Positions 22,000 through 32,901 of a DNA stretch of 64,000 nt are shown here, piece by piece. This stretch comes from Chamaecrista fasciculata (taxonomy: Eukaryota > Streptophyta > Magnoliopsida > Fabales > Fabaceae). How positions within the stretch are numbered: the stretch's first letter is position 1; the number at the start of each line of letters is the position of its first letter. Location of the stretch: contig QANZ01053543.1 of NCBI GenBank assembly GCA_003254925.1, positions 87,179 to 151,178 of the forward strand, given 5' to 3'. The position numbers and the translations under genes were made by a program. The notes below the pieces were generated by a model. That model was not told where the DNA came from, searched no databases, and saw nothing but the letters and a program-made list of their open reading frames with translations.

Positions 22000-24900
22000 T
22001 CAACACTCCCCAAGATTTCCATTTTCAAGAATCTTACCGGTATCCCGCAACAAAGAACTTCCCCCAGCAAACTCACCCTTTTCACTTTGATAATCAACTG
22101 ATATTCCATTGTCAGAATTTTTAATAACTACAGTCAATGGCCTCGATTCCACAGTCTCGACACAGGGTTCATTGCATAGACATTCTGTTGACTTTCTGTT
22201 TTCAAAAAACTGACAGCTATTCAGAGACAAAGCACCTTCACGAGCCGGGGAACCCTTTCCATTTTGATAGTCAGCTGACATTCTATCATCAGGATTTTTC
22301 ATAACTTCGGTATCCACTGGTCTAGATTCCACGGTCTGGACGCAAGAATGATGTAACTGCGATTCTGTGGACTTTCTGATTTCAAAACTCTTACCGCTAC
22401 TTTGAGACAATGAACCTTCCCCCGCCACTGTACCCTTTTCTATTGGATAATCAACTGACAATCCAGTGTTAGAATTTTGTATGGCTTCTACAGCCAATGT
22501 TCTAGGTTCCATGGTCTGGACACAAGATTCATTGGATTGCAATTCTGTTGACATTCTGTTTTCAAAAATCTCACTGCTATTCAGAGACAAAGAACCTTCC
22601 CCAGCCAAAATGCCCTTTCCATTTTGATAGTCAACAGGCATTCCATCATCAAGATTTTTCATGGATTCTGCAGGAAATGGTGCAGATTCCATGGTCTGAA
22701 TACAAGACTGAGTGGATTGCAACTTTGTCGACCTTCCATTTTCGAAAACCTCACTGTTAATCAGAGACAAAGAACTCTCTCCATCCTTTTCACGTTGGTA
22801 ATCACGTGACATTCCATTGTCAAAATTCATCATGGATTCTGCAGCCACTGGTCTAGAATCCATGGTCTGGACACAAGACTTGTTGATTTGCAATTCCGTT
22901 GACATTCTGTTTTCAACAATCTCACCACCATTAAGAGGCAGATAAACTTCCTCAGACAATAAACCCTTTTCATTTTGAAAGTCAACTGGCATTTCCTCAT
23001 CAATAATTTTTATGGCTCCTGCAGGCAAAGTAGTGGTCTGGACACAAGACTCGGTGGATTTCAATTTTGTTGACATTCCATTTTCAAAAACCTCGTCGCT
23101 ATTGAAAGACAAAGAGCTTTCTCCAACCAGAGTACCCTTATCTTGATAACAATCACATAACATTCCATTTGCAGAATTTTTCATGGCTTCAGCAGCCAAT
23201 GGTATAGATTCCATGGTCTGGACACAAGGCTCATTGGATTGCAACTCTGTTGACATGGTGTTTTCAAAAATCTTATCCCTATTCAGAGACAATGAAACAT
23301 CCCCAGCCAATGTACCCCGGTCATTTGGATAATCAACTAACATTCCATCATCAGAACTTTCCATGGTCCGAACACAAGGCTCATCGGATTGCAATACTGT
23401 TGACTCTCTGTTTTCAAACATCTTACTGCTATTCAGAGACAAAGAAGCCTCCCCAGCAAACATAACTTTTTCATTTGGATAATCAACAGACATTACATCT
23501 TCAACATTTTTAATAGCTCCTGCAGCCAGTGGTCCAGGTTCCATAGCCAGGACACAAGACTCATTATTGATTTTTGCATGTGGCTCTACCTCATGATTGT
23601 TATTTGCACCCACATTACGGCCCTTCTTGTTTCCATATGGTTTCCATCTTGGTTTTCTCCTTTTAAATCGTGTTTTCTTAGACTTGGGGACTTTTGAAGT
23701 CCCCTCAGCCTTTGCAACTGTTTCTGCTCCCCTTTTTCTGCATGGCATGACTGTGAATTTTGAGTGGCCAAATTGCTTTTCAGAAGAATGGGACGTACTT
23801 GTTTGAATAGCTAATAAAGCCGTCCTAGCAGCTTTTATCTCGGCTTCTTTCTTTGTTCTTGCTGATGCCCCGATATATCGGATCCCGCCAATTTCAACTG
23901 TACATGAATATGATGACGATCGCCCTGGCCTTTCATCCTTTTTGCACAAATACAAGGGCATTGCGTAATTCATCTTCTGTGCATATTCCTGAAGTAAATT
24001 CTTGCATAATCCTGTTTCATGCTGGAAGAAACACCTTTAACCAAGTTAGAAGCAGCACCTAGCAAATATAGCCAATATCCAATACAGCTGAAACAGGATA
24101 GAATGCAAAATCAAAAGTTTTACATAATGCAATGGGTACTTCATCTTTTGTTTAAAGAAACAACACAACCCGGAAAAAGTCAGACAAAGGGTTCAATATG
24201 TTCTCAAAGAAGCCTAGATCTTACAAAATTTTCAGTGAAAAACTGATGTAGGTGAAAGCCCTAGTGACAGCAGCAGAGTCAACAAATATCCAAGTACCTA
24301 AAAAGGCTAGTTATGCAATGAAACACATGCTAGATTTGAATCTCACATTTTTAAACTATAAATATATAATCTAGAAATAGATGGACTAATACAATGTTGT
24401 AGCTTATAGTTGTGATGGTCAAAAGGTGAAAAAACAAGCTGTAGGACGTGGGAAAGAATGCTTATGGCCAAAATAAAACAATGCATGCTAGTTTGACTTT
24501 CTTGGGTTCAACCAATTGTTCTAGTGCCCGTTTGGATTGGCTTTTTTTCTTTTTTTCTTTTGGTTAAAGAAGTACTAATGATTGAAAATAAGTGTTTGGA
24601 TTAATGTTTTTAAAAAGAAGCAATATAAAAAACTGAAAATGTGTTTTTTCCAGATGTCAAGTTTTTTGGCTTTTGAGCTCATGCAAAAAATAAATAAATA
24701 AATTACAAAAGCATTCCACCATATTTATGGACTAAAATTCTATTTGGGTCCCTTACATATTTTTTTCTCAAATTGGATTTCCATTAAAAAAAGGGCCGAC
24801 TTGGCTCAGCGGTAAGCACGCTTGCCGTGGGGTCTGAGGTCATGGGTTCGAATCAGCCTCTCTACAAAATGTAGGGGTAAGCCTGCCTAGTATATTCCCT

Positions 24901-26768
24901 TCCCCAGCACCCCCACCAAGTGAGGACTCGATCTGGGTTGGCCCTTTGGATTTCCATTAAAAGAGTTTTTATTTTATAATATCCAAATGTAAGACAATAT
25001 GTGCTTTGATTAAAAGTCTTGTAATAAAAAGTTTTATCATCAAAGTACGTCTTTCAAAAGCCTATCCAAACAGGCCCTTACTCTTTCATGTCTCATGCAA
25101 TTGCTAAGCAAACTATCTGGTGTTTCATCCATCAATGAGAAAATATGGAATAACTTAAAATCCGGCAGAGTAAATATAATTTCTCACCCACACAGGCAAC
25201 AGTCAAGCAATCAACATTGTATATTCTTTTCTCAGAACATCCAAATGTCAAGAAGTGTGTTTTCATATGATAAAGAAGAATAAAAAGAAGACAATTATAA
25301 ATTTCAAAAAATTTAAAGAGAAATAATAAGGAGTTTTTTGATACACCAGCATCTGACATAATATAAGATATGATGTATTAAGCTTTTCATATTTGCAGAA
25401 AATTAGAAGTTATTTAGTAAAGGATATGCTTTTTAAAAGAAAAAAAAATGATTCCATCATCTATGATAGAAGCAATCTATGCATCAGGCTACTATTGATA
25501 CTAGACAATTAACATATGTTGAACATCTTCAGGTCTAATTCAAGTATCTGAGATGCTAGGTATCATTGACATGGGCATGCGTGCGATAATGTATTGAATG
25601 TATTTAAATTCTCAGAAAATATTTACAGCTTCTATGTTATTATTTGATACAGATGACTTACAACAGGTTGGTTGATGGACTGATTAAGTTCACCAGATTT
25701 AGCCAACTCCACTAGAGCAACTTCTGCAGCTGACTGCTCTGCTGCTTTACGATTGAAAAATCCAGGCAAAGAATCGTATCTGATGTTATCCACTATCACT
25801 GTTGACCTAAAAGAAGGTTCATGAGAAGGTCCTTCCTTGATAGTTTCATAGACAGGAGTAGGAAGTCCCACCTTCTGAGCATACTCCTGCAATCGGCTCT
25901 TGAACACATAACAATTTGAAACACCTGGTACATATCAAGAATAGAAGCAGGTAAGTGTCATGAAACATGAACTCTACCTACATAATTACCATCGCAAGTA
26001 AAGCTGATTTAGTAGAACCTTTCATTTTATATACAAAACTATAATATTAAAGGGGCGAAAGCCAAACAAAGTTCAATAAATTTCTTCATTATAGTATAAC
26101 ATCAGTGACCAAAAACTAAGAGTGAAAGTCATTCTGTTATTTTCATCCTCCTTTACCACTCCATTGTTATTTTGCACAGGGAGCATTATCTATAGTCCAC
26201 TAAGTTGACCAATCAATGGTAACAGAAGTTCAAGGATCTAAGAGTCCAAAAATTTAGATTCTCAGACAGGCTAGAGAGTATAAAAAAACATGAAAGTTAA
26301 CAAGGATATAGTATCAATCACGCATTGCCCTTATATTTCAAACTTAGTACTCACGCCCTATGAGTTCTAATAATTGTTGCTGAAAATGTTCACTGAGGCA
26401 TTGAGGGTTATTTGTGGCTTTAATCGGAACATAACGATCACTAACCCAACAGTTTAACATACAAGCTTTTGTCAAACACACTGTTATTTTACTTTCTAAT
26501 CATGCTTCATTCGGTTAAACTAAAGGAGACTTAACATGCGAAAAACTAAAGGGCTAAAAAATTCAATAGAATCATAGATCACTTGTTGGGTACATGAAGT
26601 TCTCCAATAGAAAGATTATGAGACCCCAAAGGTTCCTTTAAAATGCAACAGACACAAACTTATCTGTACCTAATATCGTGAGGGAAAAAAAAAAGAAGCC
26701 TTCACAAAGTTAGATGCTAAAAGGGAATCAAAGCATAATAAAAATCAACCCAAAACATAAGAATTCAC

Positions 26769-26804
<36 letters not shown>

Positions 26805-27296
26805 TAAAGCCTAAGACAGACTTTACAAAGACATCAAGAACTATTCTTGATCGGGAAAGGAAATGTTTTCCCTAAATGAGAAAATCCGACGGAAATAAGA
26901 CTATGAAAATTGAAAGAAAGAGCAACTTCACAATGAAATATAAAAAAACCTAAATTTCGTTATCATCGATGTTCACTTGCATCACTATTAATCAGCTTAC
27001 TCCAAATATATACATATATGTATTTTGCCCCATATTATAATAACTAAAAATTATTCACTAAAAACGAACCCAGAAGCGGGAAAATAAATCCTCCGAAAGA
27101 AAACAAAGAAAAAGCAAGCAAGCAAACAAACAAACAAACAAGCACACAAAAGAGAAAACGGAAAATACATTACGACTACAATATTCGCACCACCCAAAAT
27201 AGTCCCAAATGCACAAACATTAAACCCAAAAAAAAAAATTAAAAAAAAGGTTCTTTAAAATCCATGGGTACCTTGAGAGTCTTCGTTGTTGAGCAT
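22000..27296 (-). CDS. HYL1: HYL1/DRB1 double-stranded-RNA-binding protein
   Basis: Three coding exons (27296-27272, 25924-25662, 24021-22000) splice in phase to 769 residues. HYL1 partners DICER-LIKE1 and SERRATE in nuclear microRNA processing. dsRBD1 (about 16-85) reads VFKSRLQEYAQK...PGFFNRKAAEQSAAEVAL. dsRBD2 (about 101-170) reads GLCKNLLQEYAQKMNYAMPL...TKKEAEIKAARTALLAIQ. Both match Arabidopsis HYL1 closely, including the join QPV-HETGLCKN. A basic nuclear-localisation stretch follows (about 190-230, with KKTRFKRRKPRWK). Residues 249-769 are about nine diverged repeats of roughly 60 residues, making the protein almost twice the Arabidopsis length (about 420). A plausible donor (GGTAAGATT) lies in the last repeat, but the unspliced frame continues the repeat, so the TGA at 22000-22002 is preferred. 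Intron 2 holds a MITE with a nested SINE. Confidence 0.95.
22003..23565 (-). repeat. Nine-unit coding repeat array in HYL1
   Basis: Units of about 150-180 bp encode the pattern '(N/T)ESCVQTMESRPLAAEAMKN', then '(D)NGMSVDYQNEKG', '(LAGE)GSLSLNSSEIFEN', '(R)MSTELQS'. The units are diverged but in frame with no stops. Units 3 and 5 share ENG.STKL and T.SC, while 4 and 6 share ENRMSTELQ and N.SC, suggesting that a two-unit block was duplicated. Unit 2 lacks its 'PLAAEAMKN' part. Confidence 0.92.
24534..25077. mobile_element. PIF/Harbinger-like MITE in HYL1 intron 2
   Basis: The ends GTGCCCGTTTGGATTGGC and the complement of GGGCCTGTTTGGATAGGC are inverted. The 3-bp flanks are cta and tta. Both the GGGCCTGTTTGG terminus and a 3-bp duplication fit PIF/Harbinger MITEs, but the flank mismatch leaves the class uncertain. 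It contains the SINE at 24790-24945. Confidence 0.6.
24773..24962 (+). mobile_element. tRNA-derived SINE with 17-bp target duplication
   Basis: The body (about 24790-24945) opens GGGCCGACTTGGCTCAGCGG, which contains a polymerase III A box (TGGCTCAGCGG). A B box (GGTTCGAATC) lies about 50 bp on. The flanks ttggatttccattaaaa (24773-24789 and 24946-24962) are identical 17-bp duplications. The tRNA resemblance stops after the B box, so this is a SINE and not a tRNA gene. Confidence 0.88.
26773..26801. repeat. (AT)n microsatellite in HYL1 intron 1
   Basis: Alternating TA run. The surrounding intron (25925-27271) is AT-rich with no other feature recognised. Confidence 0.8.
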
Positions 27297-27411
27297 AGCC
27301 CCAGACAAAAAGATAGGTCAGCAAGAAGGATCGAAGCGGGAAGGCGAATCAAGATTGAAGGGTGTGAATGAATCTATATATTATGAAGTGAGAAGAGAAT
27401 ACAGAAAGCGA

Positions 27412-27445
<34 letters not shown>

Positions 27446-27600
27446 AAAGAGGGAAATTGAGAATAGAATAGAGAGAAAGAAAGTGGTTGACAACTAAGGG
27501 AAGAGACTGTTCGATTATCTGTATATGATATGAGAGAAGAGCGAAGAAAGAAGAAAGACTGCGTTTTGTGCTAGTAGTAGTATGGTACCATTTGCTTGAT
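27297..27600 (-). promoter_or_regulatory. Probable HYL1 leader and promoter region
   Basis: This lies directly upstream of the ATG at 27296 on the minus strand. It contains an (AT)n tract at 27417-27441 and GA-rich (CT on the sense strand) stretches typical of plant leaders. No TATA box was assigned with confidence. Confidence 0.4.
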
Positions 27601-28204
27601 GGAATCTGTTGCCGCTTCTGATTCTCTTCGCTTTTTGCGAGTGGAAGGCTTTTTCTTCTCTATTTTTTGGATACGTTCGTTCATAAGCAGAAGAATACAC
27701 AATAAAAAGGGACCATCAATCACAGCCATAGATTGGTATATTTTTGTTGCTCATCGGACGGTGGATCTTAGGACTATATTGGTGCTTAGGTCATGATATG
27801 GAACATAATTAAAATAAATGCATTTAATTAGAAGTTTCCTTTTCATATATTTGTTTTCTTTATAGATAATAGAAGATATGATTAAAACTATTCTATTTCT
27901 AGGTCAATTGATACTTGATAGTGAGTCTTAACTATTATAATTATAATAAATAATAAATATTTAAAGAATCACACTCAAGTCTTTTCTTGATATTCTGCTC
28001 AAAAAAAGTCTTTTCTTGATATTAAAGTATGATTTTAGAGATTTTTTCTTTATATTAATAGAAATTGAAGGATAATAAGTAACTGAAATTTTTTATTATT
28101 TGGTCTTTGAATTTATATTAAGTCAACAAAACAATTTTTAAATAATTGAAACATATGAATCACAATCTAAAATATTATAACCATCAACAAAATTCATGTA
28201 AAAA

Positions 28205-28500
28205 AATACATATTTAGTCTGTCAAAGTATAAATTTGGTCTTATATCTTTTGTTAAGTTTTCAATTTGGTGATGTATCTTTTTTTGTTGTACTTTTGGTC
28301 TCATATCTTTATAAAAGGTACCAATTTTGTTCCATATTATTTTTGGTCATTTATCTTTTGGTCAGGTTGCAATTTTAGTCTCATTCTCATATTTTTGCAT
28401 AAGAATTATCGTGAGTTGATTTTTTTATAAAGATATGGAACCACTTATGCATCTGACTCAAAGATATAGGACTAAATTAGTTTTTTTTACAAGATTTTAA
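28205..28500. mobile_element. Degenerate foldback element
   Basis: Left-arm blocks such as 'aatttggtcttatatctttt' recur inverted on the right ('actcaaagatataggactaaat'). It is the same family style as 7590-7985. The borders are unclear. Confidence 0.45.
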
Positions 28501-28926
28501 AATAATACCTACATGTACTTTAATGTATACAAAGTCTACAAACATTAATAATTTTTATAACATTAAAGACAATACTGAGAACATTTTGTAAACATCAAAA
28601 ACAATATTAAGAATTTTTATGGCAAACCTTAAGGACGATATATTTTTTTTTTTTTTGGTGACTCTTAAGGACGATATTTAGAACTTTGTTAGACTAGATT
28701 TTCGACAAACTAATCAATTTAAAAATTATTAATTATTCTTTGAAAATAATTTTAAGAAAAATTAATTCGATAATGTCAAATTGTAATCATTGGGAATGAT
28801 TTCTTCTGGACTTGTAACATTGGGCCTTTTCGTTTATGGGTCAACATGCTATCAAATGGATCAAGTTATGAAAAAAACGACTAGAGTTTGCAACCTTATA
28901 AAGCGTTTGATCCTTTTCAGTTTTCA

Positions 28927-29239
28927 ACAAGTTAGACTTTTTTTTTTTTTTGTGTGTGTGTTTTTTTTAATGTTTTAAAAGGTCTCTCGTGTTCCCCAAC
29001 TTTTTCTCTGCTAGGGTTTCTCAAGGCTACAAGGGCAGTTTGGGAGGGGTTTCCCCTTTATGTTGCTTGGGGTATGGCTGTGTTTTCTTCTTCTAGGAGA
29101 GTGTAGATCTTGGTTAGGATGGTCTTTTAGTTTGATCTACTGAAGCTCTCTGTATCTCCCAGTGATGACTGGTTGTATTTCTTATCTTCATGAATGAATG
29201 GTGATTCTGACAAAAAAAAAAAAACAAGTTAGACTTTTT
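28927..29239 (+). mobile_element. Short poly(A) retroposon with 16-bp target duplication
   Basis: The insert (about 28943-29223) ends in poly(A) and is flanked by acaagttagacttttt at 28927-28942 and 29224-29239. Its sequence looks like non-coding LINE ends: a leader-like CTCTGCTAGGGTTTCTCAAGG, then a 3'-UTR-like stretch with GAATGAATGGTGATTCTGAC before the A tail. No ORF is present. Confidence 0.8.
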
Positions 29240-29481
29240 ATTCTTGGATATTTGTATTGTTTATTAGTGGTTATACCGGAGGGTTAGGTTTTAAATACCT
29301 ACAACTTTAGGGGTGGGTTAGGTAATAAAGTTTTACTCTCGAAACAGATTTGGAGAATGACGACTAAAATGGATACTTTACTTTCTAAATGGACATTCAT
29401 AAGCGTAGTAAGCAAGACAATGATTTTGAATTTAAAAAAGTCTTCTTTAGACTCTGTGTTTAGACTCTGTGTTGGAAGAAT

Positions 29482-30280
29482 GTGGCAAGTAATGCAAATT
29501 TGATTAAAGATCATCTGAAATGGCAAGTTGGGAATTGGCGTAGTATCGATTTGACAAGTAGATTCTGGGTGTGTCCTTGGAATGGAGACAGAGGCCTATT
29601 TAAAGTGGTCAACTTGCTAAATGAGAGGGGGAATGGTTGGGATGGCTCCAAAGTTTTGAAAAAGTACGATAAATCTAATGTTGATATTATTCTCATCATT
29701 TGTTCCTGCAGTCGCTAGAAAATATCGTTTGGTGTGGTCTAAAGCAATGAATGGTAAGTATTCAGTTGTTGACGACTATAAGCTTCTAGCTCCAGAGGTT
29801 TATAGAACAGGAAGAAATTTTGCTGATATCCCTTGGAAGGATTTTTGGAACCTAAAGATGTCTATGCGAATTTTTATATTCATTTGGAGATTTATGAATA
29901 CAGTTATACCTTGCGGCGAAATCTTGAATAAACATCATGTGCCGAGAACCTTTGAGTGCCCTTTTTGTGATCATCCAGAGAAATCAATGGATCACATTTT
30001 CAGAGTTTGTGACTTCTCTAAATTCATATGGTTTGGCTTACTGCTCTCTTTAAGAATGGACTGCATTAGAGAAAGTGACATTACAGAATGGTTGAAGGTA
30101 CAATGTATCTCTGGCTTAAGGAAGGGTGAAGAAGGTTTTCTCTTTTTGAAATGGATCTTCACAACATTGGACATGATTTGGCAAGCAAGAAACAATCTGA
30201 TATGGAGAGGCATAAAATCAGGTCCGATGGATGTGGTTAAGAAAACTATGATACTGTCAATTCAGCTTATGTTGTCGTAA
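29482..30280 (+). pseudogene. LINE ORF2 relic with zf-RVT domain
   Basis: 29482-29700 encodes WQVGNWRSIDLTSRFWVCPW, typical of the region after a LINE reverse transcriptase. The frame then shifts near 29700. 29710-30280 encodes the zinc-binding reverse-transcriptase domain (FWNLKMSMRIFIFIWRF..., then CPFCDHPEKSMDHIFRVC with the C-C-H-C spacing). The 5' part of ORF2 is missing. Downstream, 30281-30645 is decayed and ends near a poly(A) run. The relic is dead and inactive. Confidence 0.8.
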
Positions 30281-30649
30281 GGCAATCTAATATCACCCTA
30301 CAATGTTTTACAAATCAGGTCCGATAGAAGGCAATCTCTTCTCATTTTCATCAGGGATTGCCTTCTTTTATCCTGTTGGCCGAGTAGTGACATTAGTATT
30401 GGAATTCCCTCAGTTTATGCGATCAGATTTTTGTGTAATGGGTCAGAATCTGTTGAGAAAAATGATTGTGATAGATGACATTTTGGGACTCTTAGGCTCA
30501 TTTAGGATAAATTGGGTTTTGTGTACTGATAATACTCCTTTCACTCATATTTTCGGATATGTTGCATAGGTTCTCTATAGGACCAAACGATATGTATACT
30601 CTCAATTTTAATTAATTCATTTGTTCCTTTTACCAAAAAAAAAGACTAT

Positions 30650-30995
30650 ACCGATAAATTTTGAAATGCAACTATCAGTCTCTATTTTTTTTTAGTCAAT
30701 TTTGTCATTAATATTTTATATTTTGGTCAATTTTATCTTTTACTCTTACTTTAGCCAAATATTAACGACATAATCTACATGGTTAACGATATGTAATGTA
30801 AAATTAATAGAAAAAAAAAATTTAAATCCTAACATAGATTGAACAACAGGATGCAATCTGTCGTTAGTTTGTTGAAAGAAGTTAGTCAAAGAATAAAATT
30901 GACAAAAATATAAAATATTAGGGACGAAATTGACCACAAAATATGATTAGGAATGAAATTGACAGTTAGTGTAAAATTTATGAACAAAATTAGTA
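30650..30995. mobile_element. Foldback element, 'tgcaatctg' family (copy 1)
   Basis: The arms TTATATTTTGGTCAATTTTATC and its near complement flank a core with GATGCAATCTGTCGTTAG. The same architecture recurs at about 61441-61830 (opposite orientation) and 62935-63265. Confidence 0.6.
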
Positions 30996-31375
30996 CTTTT
31001 GTCATTTTTGAAATGATTGAAAGATAATAAGAGTCGGGTGCCCAAGTGTAAATCCTCTAAATATTGTTCAAAGGGTATGACTTAACTAAAGTTTCTTATA
31101 TCTTTACTATAAAGTTTTTCAATAAATATTTAACACGTGAGAAAAATTTTATACATGACCAATCATGATAGAGAGAGAGAATATTAAACACACATTTTTT
31201 ACATAATCAATTATAGAAGAGAGATAATGTAAATCAAGCTCCTAATTGAAGGAACCTTATAGCAAATATATAAGAAACCTTACTTAAATTTTTTTGGTAT
31301 ATTAATCTCTCCAATATAATAATGCGATCTATGATGGACTAATTATGTATTCCTCCCTAAAAAAACATTCAAACA

Positions 31376-31693
31376 AACATGTTTGGCCAAAGTCTTATTT
31401 GGTCCTTCAGGTTTGTTTAAAGTTTCTTTTTGGTCACTCAACTTTTTTTTGGTTTCGTTTTGATCTTATTATAAAAGGCAAATGACCTTAATGCAAAATA
31501 ATAAAATTTTTGGGAGATTAAAGTTAGTTTACCCTTTTTTAACGGAAAAATTAGATGAAAAATAACCAGAGACTAACGGTAGAACGTTTTAAAAAGTTAA
31601 AGGACCAAAATGAACAGAAAAAAAATTGAAAGACTAAAATAAAACTTTTAAGCAAACTTGAGAAATCAAAATAGAACTTTGGCTAACATTTTT
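31376..31693. mobile_element. Mutator-type MITE, GGCCAAAGT ends
   Basis: The element (31385-31684) starts GGCCAAAGTCTTATTTGG and ends AGAACTTTGGCT. The flanks aacatgttt and aacattttt are a 9-bp duplication with one mismatch. Confidence 0.7.
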
Positions 31694-32901
31694 AACATTG
31701 TTTCCATTTCACTCCATTTCATTCTTCCCTTCACGCCCCATCCAAACATAGCCTTAATTCCCCCATGTCCAAATCCTAACCCCCGTCGATAGTAAGCAAG
31801 AGAGGCCGCAAGTGAGTGTGAAGCAGAAAACGCCGCCAGAGAAGTCGGAAAACGCCGCTTGTCGTCGTCAACGGTGGGGTGGCTAGTCTCGTCGTCTCTG
31901 CTTCTTTCAGGTTTTCCTTCCTTCTTTTCAAATTTTCGTCTTCGTCTGCATTTTGTGGTGTTCCTTTTGCTTGGCGTCTCCTTTTTCTTCACACATCCTA
32001 ACTGCACTCACATATACAATTATAACTAATTAACTTAATGGTTGTATCATCTTGTGATTGGAATGAAGACATTGACATCTTGCCTGCCCGTTTCCACAAA
32101 TCCGTTTGTTAGTATCTTTTATGATATAAATCTGCGTCTAATTGAGTTAAGTACTGTAATTTGTTCTCTCTTATGAGAAATTTTTGGTACACGTGTAATT
32201 TACTATCACCATATACTCTTTCTTTCGTTTCTGGAGAGAATGATTCCTATGAAATTTAGATGAAGTAATCACATATACAGGCAGATGAATTTTGATGAAG
32301 TGATCTATTTCATCGGTGATGATGGTGATGATTGTGAATATGGTCAGCCCTACTTGGAGTCATTTTTTGTTGAAACTTAAAGGTTATTAAAGATTGAAAC
32401 GATGTAACTTTTCGAGTGCCAAATGTTAAGACTTGAGTTTTAGAGCAATTAAAGAGAAATACGCAATGATTTCCCAAGGGTTTGTGTTGTCCAAGTGGCT
32501 ATGTTATCTTAACTAAATGGAGGCAAATGTCAATTGTCCCCTTTGAGTCCTTTTCAACTACAGATAGTTGTAGAAATAGAAAGATCAAAAGGGCAATTTC
32601 AGAAAATAAATTTGTAAACAACTTGCTCTTTTAAAGTAGAAAAGATTAGGTAATTGATTGATTGGATTTATCTAGAACATCAAAAGATTGCTTTTTAATT
32701 ACAAATTAAGGTTTCATCAATTTTTTCTTCCTTTAAAACAAAATAAGTAAATAATATACAAGAAGATAATAGAGCTCTATTGTATTTGTCATATTCTTTC
32801 CATCATGTTAAGGAGCACAGTAGTTGGTTGCTGCTTATGTCAGACATGTAGTTAGCAATTATTCATGTTGTGGCTTGATTAATCTTTTATGCTCAGATTA
32901 C

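Noticed and set aside
21990-22035. Splice donor in the last HYL1 repeat leading to another C terminus
   Set aside because: GGTAAGATT looks like a donor, but the unspliced reading continues the repeat pattern to a stop and no downstream exon was found.
24797-24870. tRNA gene
   Set aside because: A and B boxes are present, but there is no acceptor-stem closure after the B box, and the unit has 17-bp target duplications, so it is a SINE.
30303-30569. 88-residue ORF after the LINE relic
   Set aside because: It occupies the place of a LINE RNase H region but no clear RNase H motif could be read, so it is not annotated as a domain.
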